Assembly: GCA_022865445.1 (NCBI GenBank)
Contig: JALHSX010000112.1
Span: forward strand, 1 to 8,999
Source: Thermoplasmata archaeon
GTDB taxonomy: Archaea > Thermoplasmatota > Thermoplasmata > UBA10834
DNA length: 8,999 bases
Direction of reading: 5' to 3'
Under the pieces are notes generated by a model. The model had not been told where the DNA came from. It saw only the letters and a list, made by a program, of their open reading frames with translations, and ran no database searches. The position numbers and the translations under genes were made by a program. Numbering within the stretch: the stretch's first letter is position 1; each line of letters opens with the position of its first letter. Positions 1 through 5,344 of this stretch are shown here, piece after piece.

Positions 1-142
1 CGACTTCGATAATTGCCGAATGAAGACGTCTGGCCATGTCGCAGATTATTGACCCGCAAGAAGACGTAGTCTTCTTCTACAGAGTGGAGGGGTATGAAAA
101 CGTCGGCACTTGCGGAAAAGGAGACCTGCCCTGCCGAACATC
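1..142. other. Left-edge stretch with no assignable gene
   Basis: This stretch lies beyond the stop codon of the last KaiC-like gene. Two partial reading frames touch the window edge. A plus-strand frame is open from base 2 to a TGA at 50-52 and could be the last 16 codons of a gene entering from the left. A minus-strand ATG at 37 opens a frame reading MARRLHSAIIEV to the edge. Neither has enough length or a clear ribosome binding site to be called. A perfect hairpin sequence lies between them and the KaiC operon (listed separately). Confidence 0.5.
58..76. repeat. Perfect inverted repeat, possible terminator or operator
   Basis: The arms AAGAAGAC (58-65) and GTCTTCTT (69-76) pair perfectly around a GTA loop. 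It lies 67-85 bases past the stop of the KaiC operon on the minus strand. It also starts 5 bases after a possible plus-strand stop codon at 50-52. It could therefore be a terminator between converging genes or a protein-binding site. No long T tract follows it on either strand, so a classic intrinsic terminator is not shown. Confidence 0.35.
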
Positions 143-868
143 TCAGCCGGGCTTGATCCCCGTCTTGTCGAAGGTCGTGGGGATTATCCCGACCATGGCC
201 GGCCTGTTCCTCACCTTTTGGACGATCATGAACTTCTTGAACTCGTGCCCGACCTTCTCCCTGTCGAGCTCGAGGATGACGTCTGCGAGATCCTCGATGC
301 TGCTCTGTATGCGCGAGTCGTGCACGCCCTTGAGCATCGTCATGAGCGTGACACTCTCCGAGTGCTGCGTGTGCGCCTTGATCGTGCGCATCGCCATGAG
401 CACCTCGGGGCTCTCGTAGTTCTCCAGGAAGAAATCGAGCGAGTTTATCACGACCCTGAACGGCGGTGTCAGTTTGGAGATCTCATACGCGAGGAATGTG
501 AGGAAGTTCTCCTCCTTGGCCGCGTCCTGTTCCCTGAACTTCCTGATGTCCTGAAGGGTTATGCCCTCCTGTCTGAACCGGCTTATCTCGAGCTTCTTGG
601 CCAAGACCCTCTCGTAATACTTCGTGCCCACGTTGATGATCTTGAGGTCGGTCCTCCAACCGTACTCGCGCATCACGCTGAGCGCGTCCTCGTCGCGCTC
701 CGTCGACGTGAAGTACGTCACGGGCTCGTGGCCTGCTGAGGCGAACTGCTTGGCGAAGAACTCCGTTCCAGAGCCTGGCGAGCCCATGACGAGGACCGTC
801 GACCCCTTCAGTATGCCGCCTCCGAGATGCTCATCAAGGGCTGGTATGCCGATGCTCGTGAACTCCAT
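143..868 (-). CDS. KaiC/RAD55-like RecA-fold protein with inactivated nucleotide site
   Basis: This is a single-domain RecA-fold protein of the archaeal KaiC/RAD55-like group, 241 residues. The fold is recognisable from the N-terminal IGIPALDEHLGGGILKGS segment, which leads straight into the P-loop position. There the sequence is GSPGSGTE (29-36), so the catalytic lysine of Walker A is Thr35 and the following Ser/Thr is Glu36. The Walker B strand reads VVINS (139-143), with Asn142 where KaiC-like proteins have Asp. Both changes predict loss of ATP hydrolysis and perhaps of ATP binding, so a regulatory or structural partner role is inferred. I chose ATG at 868 rather than the in-frame start at 907, because AAGGAGGG lies 5 bases before it and the upstream gene stops at 870. 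It is last of three related genes in one operon. The exact role is unknown. Confidence 0.85.
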   Translation of the reverse strand: MEFTSIGIPALDEHLGGGILKGSTVLVMGSPGSGTEFFAKQFASAGHEPVTYFTSTERDEDALSVMREYGWRTDLKIINVGTKYYERVLAKKLEISRFRQEGITLQDIRKFREQDAAKEENFLTFLAYEISKLTPPFRVVINSLDFFLENYESPEVLMAMRTIKAHTQHSESVTLMTMLKGVHDSRIQSSIEDLADVILELDREKVGHEFKKFMIVQKVRNRPAMVGIIPTTFDKTGIKPG

Positions 869-869
869 C

Positions 870-1463
870 TCAGCCCTCCTTCTTGCCCGCGAGGATGCCG
901 TGGTCACAGACGAGGCTGACCATGTTGTTGATCTCTGGAGTCGAGTGCTCTTCGACCGTGAATATCACCGTGTATGCGTCCCTGGACCTGAGGCCTGAGA
1001 CAAGGATGTGCAGGAACTCGGACAGGATCCAGTTGTTGTTGTGGATAGCGAGGGAGTTGATGGAGTCGATCACGACCAGCTTGTCCTTCGACGTTGACCT
1101 TCGTATGAGGTACTCGACCTTCAGCATGAGGTTCTCGAGCATAGTGGGGCTCTCGACCAGAGTGGTGTGCTCGTCCTGCTGAGCCGAGGACGCACCCATC
1201 ATGATGTGGGAAATGCAGTCGACGAAATACACCCTTGACGAGTCTATGTCGAGCGCCTCGAGCACTCGTCTGATGGCATCGGACGAGATGGTAGCGGTGA
1301 CGTATATCGTGTCCATCTCCTTCTTGTTCGCGAACAGGTCCACGACCCCTCGTATCACGTCCAGGTAGTTGTCGACGCTCATCTGGAGTGAGACTGCAGA
1401 CGACGGGGGCATCTCCGAGAGCTCCTTCGCGATCTGCTGGGCGCTCACCATCTCAGGGCTCAT
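870..1463 (-). CDS. KaiC/RAD55-like RecA-fold protein without a P-loop
   Basis: This 197-residue protein resembles the core of archaeal RAD55/KaiC-like ATPases. Strand two reads DTIYVTATIS (51-60), followed by the typical helix and the strand RVYFVDCISH (77-86). The Walker B strand is intact as KLVVIDSINS (128-137, Asp133). The N-terminal part that should hold the P-loop reads AVSLQMSVDNYLDVI (23-37), with no glycine-rich loop and no lysine. It is therefore predicted not to hydrolyse ATP by itself. It is shorter than its two neighbours and lacks their C-terminal basic strand. Its ATG overlaps the stop of the upstream gene (ATGA), and a GGGGG-type Shine-Dalgarno lies upstream, so translation of the pair is probably coupled. 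A heteromeric complex with the neighbouring KaiC-like proteins is inferred. No specific function can be assigned. Confidence 0.82.
   Translation of the reverse strand: MSPEMVSAQQIAKELSEMPPSSAVSLQMSVDNYLDVIRGVVDLFANKKEMDTIYVTATISSDAIRRVLEALDIDSSRVYFVDCISHIMMGASSAQQDEHTTLVESPTMLENLMLKVEYLIRRSTSKDKLVVIDSINSLAIHNNNWILSEFLHILVSGLRSRDAYTVIFTVEEHSTPEINNMVSLVCDHGILAGKKEG
874..881 (-). promoter_or_regulatory. Shine-Dalgarno site for the third KaiC-like gene
   Basis: AAGGAGGG on the minus strand ends 5 bases before the ATG at 868. It lies inside the last codons of the preceding gene. It decides the start in favour of 868 over the longer in-frame start at 907, which would overlap the preceding gene by 38 bases. 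Confidence 0.85.
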
Positions 1464-2209
1464 CCTGTGCTGCCCCCTTTGAGCAGCGGGACTAGGAGGA
1501 CGCCGACTGGAGTGAGATCCAGCACATACTTCGCTCTCGAGTGCATCGTCCCTCGCATCTTGATGACCTGAAGCGTCCGCAGAAGGTCTCCCCTCCGCTC
1601 CATGTTGGCCATGAGTATGATTCCGTCTGCTATGGCCTCTTCAACGCCGAAGCTCGAGTACGATGTGGAATCGGCTGCGACTTCGCCCACGAGTATCGAT
1701 GTGCAGTTCAGATCGGAAAGTGCCTTGCTCAGCCTCAGGATGAAGTCCCTGATCTTCTCAGAAGTCTTGAGCTTGTAGCAGACGGAGGTTATTGAGTCGA
1801 CCACGAGTCTCTTCGTCCCCAGCTCCTTGGCTAAACCGCTGATGGCAGCCACGAGGAGATCGATCTCTTCCATGCTCAGCTCCGGCTTGGTCATGCCGAG
1901 GCGCTCGTACATGATCGGGAGGTCGACGAAGACCAGCTTGCCGGATTTGACCAGGTTCCTGTCGAAGAAATCGTACGGGATGAGGTTCTGGAGCAGCTTA
2001 TCCGAGTTCTCAGTCACGGAGACGAAGAGAGAGTTCTCCCCCTTGATGGCCCCATGTATGAGGAACTCCAAGGCGAGGGATGTCTTGCCCGTTCCGCAGC
2101 TTCCAGTAAGGAGGACCGTATTGGATCGAGGGATCCCTCCGTACAGTATCGTGTCGAGACCTTCGAGCCCTGTGGCGCACCTGTCCCTGTCGCCCGTCTT
2201 CTGCGCCAT
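1460..2209 (-). CDS. KaiC/RAD55-like ATPase with intact Walker motifs
   Basis: This is a single-domain RecA-superfamily ATPase, 249 residues, of the KaiC-like group that also holds archaeal RadB/RAD55, GvpD and FlaH relatives. Walker A is GSCGTGKT (36-43) with Lys42. Strand two ends in SVTEN, with Glu67 in the position of the KaiC catalytic glutamates. Walker B is RLVVDSIT (134-141, Asp138). Near the C-terminus KMRGTMHS (217-224) matches the conserved basic strand of KaiC-like proteins that reaches toward the neighbouring subunit. It is the only one of the three clustered paralogues with a complete ATP site, so it should be the active subunit if they form one complex. ATG at 2209 is preferred; a GTG sits one codon upstream. 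A TATA-like box lies about 30 bases before the ATG. The cellular role is unknown; signalling or motility control is only a guess from the family. Confidence 0.88.
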   Translation of the reverse strand: MAQKTGDRDRCATGLEGLDTILYGGIPRSNTVLLTGSCGTGKTSLALEFLIHGAIKGENSLFVSVTENSDKLLQNLIPYDFFDRNLVKSGKLVFVDLPIMYERLGMTKPELSMEEIDLLVAAISGLAKELGTKRLVVDSITSVCYKLKTSEKIRDFILRLSKALSDLNCTSILVGEVAADSTSYSSFGVEEAIADGIILMANMERRGDLLRTLQVIKMRGTMHSRAKYVLDLTPVGVLLVPLLKGGSTG

Positions 2210-2235
2210 CACTCTTTCATAATACTATGGAACGC

Positions 2236-2243
2236 ATATTATT
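2236..2243 (-). promoter_or_regulatory. TATA-like box of the KaiC-like operon
   Basis: AATAATAT on the minus strand is centred about 30 bases before the ATG at 2209. A purine-rich AAGAAAC lies directly upstream, in the position of a TFB recognition element. The spacing places transcription start within a few bases of the start codon, so the message is probably leaderless or nearly so. No Shine-Dalgarno of good quality is seen. Confidence 0.6.
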
Positions 2244-2300
2244 GTTTCTTACAGCAGAATGACCGCTCTCGGCGACGCAGTCAGTGAATCCGTTCGACAC

Positions 2301-2308
2301 CTTTTTAT
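2301..2308 (+). promoter_or_regulatory. TATA-like box of the hps-rraA fusion gene
   Basis: CTTTTTAT is centred about 30 bases before ATG 2334, which suggests a transcript starting at or next to the start codon. The box lies inside the longer open frame that begins at 2259, which argues against the upstream starts at 2259 and 2307. It faces away from the KaiC-operon box some 60 bases to the left. Confidence 0.6.
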
Positions 2309-2333
2309 GAGCGCAGTGAGGTCTTCGAGTCCG

Positions 2334-3626
2334 ATGAGGCCGATACTTCAGGTAGCTCTTGACCTGGTGCACGGGGAGCGTGCGATCCCCATCGCGACAG
2401 ATGCGGTGAAGGGAGGCGCTGACTGGATAGAGGCTGGGACTCCCCTGATTAAGAGCGAGGGCATGGAGATCATCCGAAAGCTCAAGAAGGCCTTCCCGAA
2501 GCACACGATCGTCGCGGACATGAAGACCATAGACGTCGGCGGAGCCGAGGTCGAGATTGCGGCGAAGTCAGGCGCAGATGTGGTCGTGATACTGGGAATC
2601 TCATCCGACCCCACCATCACGGAGGCGGTCCTGAGCGCCAGACAGTACGGTGCCAGAGTGATGGTGGACCTGTTCAACGTGAAGGACAAGGTGGCCAGGG
2701 CCCGCGAGGTCGAGAGGATGGGCGCTGACTATGTCTGCATCCATGTGGGAGTCGACGAGCAGATGGTCGGAGGTTCTCCGCTGTCCGAGCTCAAGGGCCT
2801 CGCAAAAGCGGTGAGGATTCCCGTAGCCGCTGCAGGAGGGATAAACAGCGAGACCGCACCGAGCGTTGTGAAGGCTGGCGCCTCGATCGTGATTGTCGGC
2901 GGGGCGATAATCAAGGCCAAGGATGTCGTCAAGGCAGCGAGGGCCGTCAAGAAGGCCATATCCACCGGAAAGAAGGTGAAGACCGAGCTGTTCAAGAAGT
3001 ACACCGAGGACGAGCTCTACATCGCATTCTCGAAAGTCTCTTCTCCCAACGTGGCGGACGCGCAGCACAAGAAGGGCGCCATGAAGGGCATCCACCCGAG
3101 GATAACCCACGGCGCCAAGATGGTCGGCAGGGCGCTGACCGTGCACACAGTCAATGGCGATTGGGCCAAGCCCGTGGAGGCGATCGACAAAGCCAGGCCA
3201 GGCGATGTCATCGTCGTCGATGCCTGCGGCGGAGAGATTGCTGTCTGGGGAGAGCTCGCCTCGTGGAGCTGCAGGACGAAGGGCGTTGCAGGCGTTGTGA
3301 TAGATGGGGCCGCGAGGGACATAGATTCCATCATCGAGATGGGGTTCCCCTGCTTCTCCCGTCATGTCGCCTCGAATGCGGGCGAGCCGAAAGGATACGG
3401 TGGCATCGGGCACGAAATCGTCTGCGGAGGAGTCCCCGTCAAAACGGGCGACTGGATAATCGGCGATGAGAGCGGAGTCGTCGTCATACCCCAGGAGAAC
3501 GCGGTCGAGGTGGCCAACCGATCCCTTGACGTGATGGAACGGGAGAACCGATTGCGTGAGGAGATCAAGAAAGGCAGCACGCTCTCAAGTGTTATGAAGC
3601 TCGAGAAATGGGAAAAGGTCGGCTGA
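2334..3626 (+). CDS. hps: 3-hexulose-6-phosphate synthase fused to RraA-like domain
   Basis: This is a 430-residue two-domain protein. Residues 1-210 are a (beta/alpha)8 barrel of the OMP decarboxylase superfamily. It carries ALD (Asp10), Glu33, the DMKTID motif (62-67: Asp62, Lys64, Asp67) and His137 in HVGVDEQ. From memory of family work, Asp112, Val140 and Ala167 stand where 3-hexulose-6-phosphate synthases differ from ketogulonate-6-phosphate decarboxylases (Glu, Arg, Thr). The enzyme joins formaldehyde and ribulose 5-phosphate; archaea often run it backward to make ribulose 5-phosphate. Residues about 220-400 are an RraA-like domain with GGEIAVWGELAS (299-310) and DGAARD (324-329). These resemble the Arg-Asp site of class II HMG/CHA aldolases. 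The domain's role in archaea is not settled. ATG 2334 gives the standard MRPILQVALDL start. No isomerase or fae gene is in view. Confidence 0.9.
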   Translation: MRPILQVALDLVHGERAIPIATDAVKGGADWIEAGTPLIKSEGMEIIRKLKKAFPKHTIVADMKTIDVGGAEVEIAAKSGADVVVILGISSDPTITEAVLSARQYGARVMVDLFNVKDKVARAREVERMGADYVCIHVGVDEQMVGGSPLSELKGLAKAVRIPVAAAGGINSETAPSVVKAGASIVIVGGAIIKAKDVVKAARAVKKAISTGKKVKTELFKKYTEDELYIAFSKVSSPNVADAQHKKGAMKGIHPRITHGAKMVGRALTVHTVNGDWAKPVEAIDKARPGDVIVVDACGGEIAVWGELASWSCRTKGVAGVVIDGAARDIDSIIEMGFPCFSRHVASNAGEPKGYGGIGHEIVCGGVPVKTGDWIIGDESGVVVIPQENAVEVANRSLDVMERENRLREEIKKGSTLSSVMKLEKWEKVG

Positions 3627-3640
3627 AAGGCGGAACCCAA

Positions 3641-3648
3641 GTTTTTTC
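3641..3648 (+). promoter_or_regulatory. T-rich element: TATA-like box and possible upstream terminator
   Basis: GTTTTTTC contains six T bases, 15-21 bases after the hps-rraA stop codon and about 29 bases before the GTG start at 3673. It could serve as the promoter of the acetyltransferase gene. It could also act as a U-tract terminator for the upstream gene, a common archaeal arrangement. The sequence alone does not separate the two. Confidence 0.45.
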
Positions 3649-3672
3649 AACTGGTCGTGGTTACAGCACAGC

Positions 3673-4215
3673 GTGACAAAGCACAAGTTCACTGCGAGAG
3701 ATGGAACGAGCGTCGTTTTCAGAGAACCAAAACCATCAGATGCGAAGCTGCTGATGGATTTCATCAACCCATTTGTCGCGGAGCCGATGTCAGGTTTGAC
3801 AATCAACAAGAGAGTTCGCCTGAAGGAGGAGAAGGCGTGGCTCAGAGGGTGGCTCGCAGACATCAAGAACAGGAAAGGCGTGATGCTCCTCGTGGAGGCG
3901 GATGGGAGGATCAAAGGCAACTGCACCGTCAGCCGCCTTGTCTGGAAGAGCTCGCACATGGCGGACGCTGGAATAGCGCTCAGCAAGGATGTCAGGGGCA
4001 GGGGGATCGGCGAGGCTCTAATGAAAGAGACCATCGAACTCGCCAGGAAACGCATGCGCGGGCTGGAGATGATCCAGCTCAAGGCGTTCGACTACAATGA
4101 GAGGGCCTTGGAGCTCTACAAGAAGCTTGGCTTTGTCGTTGTGGGGCGCATCCCCCGCGCGAACAAGGAAGGCAAGGACTATTACGACGACGTGTTGATG
4201 GTAAAACACCTGTAG
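3673..4215 (+). CDS. GNAT-family N-acetyltransferase
   Basis: This is a 180-residue single-domain acetyltransferase of the GCN5-related family, which moves an acetyl group from acetyl-CoA to an amine. The acetyl-CoA pyrophosphate-binding loop is RGRGIG (108-113), after the beta-4 strand AGIALSKDV and at the start of helix alpha-3. Motif B, NERALELYKKLGF (142-154), follows in the expected place. The substrate cannot be told: it could be a protein N-terminus, a side chain or a small molecule. GTG 3673 is the only good start; no in-frame ATG lies before the conserved region. No Shine-Dalgarno is visible, and a T-rich box about 29 bases upstream suggests a leaderless transcript. It lies 46 bases after hps-rraA on the same strand, and converges on htpX with a 32-base gap. 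Confidence 0.88.
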   Translation: MTKHKFTARDGTSVVFREPKPSDAKLLMDFINPFVAEPMSGLTINKRVRLKEEKAWLRGWLADIKNRKGVMLLVEADGRIKGNCTVSRLVWKSSHMADAGIALSKDVRGRGIGEALMKETIELARKRMRGLEMIQLKAFDYNERALELYKKLGFVVVGRIPRANKEGKDYYDDVLMVKHL

Positions 4216-4230
4216 GAATTCGATAAGGCT

Positions 4231-4243
4231 GAAAATGGTTTTC
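4231..4243. terminator. Weak bidirectional hairpin between converging genes
   Basis: GAAAA and TTTTC pair around a TGG loop in the 32-base gap between the acetyltransferase and htpX stop codons. Each strand carries a short T run. The stem is only 5 bp, so a terminator role for both genes is possible but weakly supported. Confidence 0.3.
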
Positions 4244-4247
4244 GTGA

Positions 4248-5117
4248 TCAGCCGATGTAGCCGGTCTGCTCCGCAAGCGCCTCGAGTCTCCTGACCCTGA
4301 CCGCAACCGGCGGGTGGGTCATGAAGAGTGTCACGAAGCTTCCTCCGCGGAAAGGATTGACGATGAACAGCGAGGATGTTGCCGGGCTGCCCCTGTCCAT
4401 CGGCCTCCGTCTGTTCCCTTCCTCCAGCTTCTCCAACGCACGCGCGAGGGCCAGAGGCCTTTGGATCATAAGTGCGCCTTCCTTGTCCGCTTTGTACTCT
4501 CGGCTTCGCGATATCGCCAGCCGAAGAAGCAAGGCTGCAATCGGCGCGGTGATCGCCACAAGGAGCAGTAGCAACCCGTTGCCGTTGCCTCTCCTGCTCC
4601 CAAGAGAGCTCCAGAGCGCCATACGAGCTGCAAACGATATCGCGCCTGCGATCGTCGCCGCGACGGACATCACCAATATGTCCCTGTCCTTGACGTGTGC
4701 CATCTCATGGGCCAGAACGCCCTCGAGCTCGTCGTCGCTCAGAAGGGAGAGTATGCCCTCCGTGACCGCAACAACCGCCCGATCCTTGTTCCTTACCGTG
4801 GCGAACGCGTTCGGAGTCTGGGTCGCAACGATCGCGAGCTTCGGCATCGGCAGGTCCGCCTTCAAACAGACCTTGTTGACGATGTTGTAGAGCCTCGGCT
4901 GCTCCGCCTTAGATATGATTTTCGCCCGATACGACCAAAGGACTATCTTGTCGCTCCAGAAGTAGCTGACGAAGTTCATCAGTCCTGCAAATATCAGGAA
5001 CATCACAGAGCCGAGTATCCAATCGTTGAAAAACAACGCGCCGATCACGTAGCCAATGACCACGAAGATCAGCGTTAGCGCGCCGAAGAGCGCTAGCATT
5101 CTGAAAGTGCCTGCCAT
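4248..5117 (-). CDS. htpX: HtpX-type membrane zinc metalloprotease (M48)
   Basis: This is a 289-residue integral membrane protease of the M48 family, which in bacteria degrades damaged membrane proteins. Two N-terminal hydrophobic segments (about 7-29 and 33-53) precede the protease domain. The zinc site is HEMAH (His137, Glu138, His141). The third ligand is probably Glu207 in SREYKAD (205-211), the usual M48 motif. Two more hydrophobic stretches (about 146-170 and 181-203) lie between them. TQTPNAFATVRN (99-110) is also typical of the family, and total length fits. ATG 5117 was chosen because GAGGGGAG lies 8 bases upstream; longer in-frame starts at 5144 and 5246 would add residues unlike the family. 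A TATA-like box with a BRE-like element gives a leader of about 40 bases. It is a single gene, convergent with the acetyltransferase and divergent from the oxidase. Confidence 0.92.
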   Translation of the reverse strand: MAGTFRMLALFGALTLIFVVIGYVIGALFFNDWILGSVMFLIFAGLMNFVSYFWSDKIVLWSYRAKIISKAEQPRLYNIVNKVCLKADLPMPKLAIVATQTPNAFATVRNKDRAVVAVTEGILSLLSDDELEGVLAHEMAHVKDRDILVMSVAATIAGAISFAARMALWSSLGSRRGNGNGLLLLLVAITAPIAALLLRLAISRSREYKADKEGALMIQRPLALARALEKLEEGNRRRPMDRGSPATSSLFIVNPFRGGSFVTLFMTHPPVAVRVRRLEALAEQTGYIG

Positions 5118-5125
5118 ATACTGTT

Positions 5126-5133
5126 CTCCCCTC
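5126..5133 (-). promoter_or_regulatory. Shine-Dalgarno site for htpX
   Basis: GAGGGGAG on the minus strand lies 8 bases before the ATG at 5117. It supports this start over the in-frame ATG at 5144, which has no such site. Confidence 0.7.
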
Positions 5134-5181
5134 TCCCGGCGCATGAGCGCCGCGTGTGGAGAACCAATCACTACCAGGCGG

Positions 5182-5196
5182 GATAAAAGGGTTTCG
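5182..5196 (-). promoter_or_regulatory. BRE and TATA-like promoter of htpX
   Basis: On the minus strand CGAAAC (5196-5191), two bases, then CTTTTATC (5189-5182) form a BRE plus TATA-like pair. Initiation would fall near 5157-5160, giving a 5' leader of about 40 bases that includes the Shine-Dalgarno site. No clear heat-shock operator is seen. Confidence 0.6.
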
Positions 5197-5266
5197 ACGT
5201 TAGGTCCTACCGGGGTTGCCGAGACCAGAACACTGGGGGCGAACAATAAAACGTGCGAAGTAAAGA

Positions 5267-5274
5267 CTTATTGG
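5267..5274 (+). promoter_or_regulatory. Candidate TATA-like box of the FAD oxidase
   Basis: CTTATTGG would place initiation near 5296 and give a leader of about 50 bases. The match is poor. An alternative AT-rich stretch, CAATAAAACG, lies at 5243-5252. A 6-bp inverted repeat, TGAGAG (5278-5283) with CTCTCA (5304-5309), sits just downstream and could be an operator or chance. Confidence 0.3.
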
Positions 5275-5333
5275 GAATGAGAGCTTACATGGGCGGGGGA
5301 GAACTCTCAGCCCTCGCGTTCATTCATCCCAGC

Positions 5334-5338
5334 AGGTG
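5334..5338 (+). promoter_or_regulatory. Shine-Dalgarno site for the FAD-linked oxidase
   Basis: AGGTG lies 6 bases before the ATG at 5345. It favours this codon over the GTG at 5336, which is itself part of the site. Confidence 0.55.
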
Positions 5339-5344
5339 TTCACT

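Noticed and set aside
36..419. Plus-strand open frame starting MSQIIDPQED
   Set aside because: It runs antisense through the well-supported third KaiC-like gene and has no ribosome binding site. Its sequence beyond base 143 is low in recognisable features, as expected for a shadow frame.
2259..2333. N-terminal extension of 25 residues on the Hps fusion
   Set aside because: Family members begin at the MRPILQVALDL segment, and the extension contains the probable TATA-like box, so ATG 2334 was used.
2601..3413. Long minus-strand open frame of 270 codons opposite hps-rraA
   Set aside because: It is antisense to a two-domain gene with clear motifs, rich in His, Arg, Gly and Asp as typical for GC-rich shadow frames, and resembles no family.
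5118..5246. Longer HtpX with 43 more N-terminal residues
   Set aside because: The extension would read through the BRE/TATA-like promoter and the Shine-Dalgarno site, and M48 proteins of this type start near the first membrane helix.
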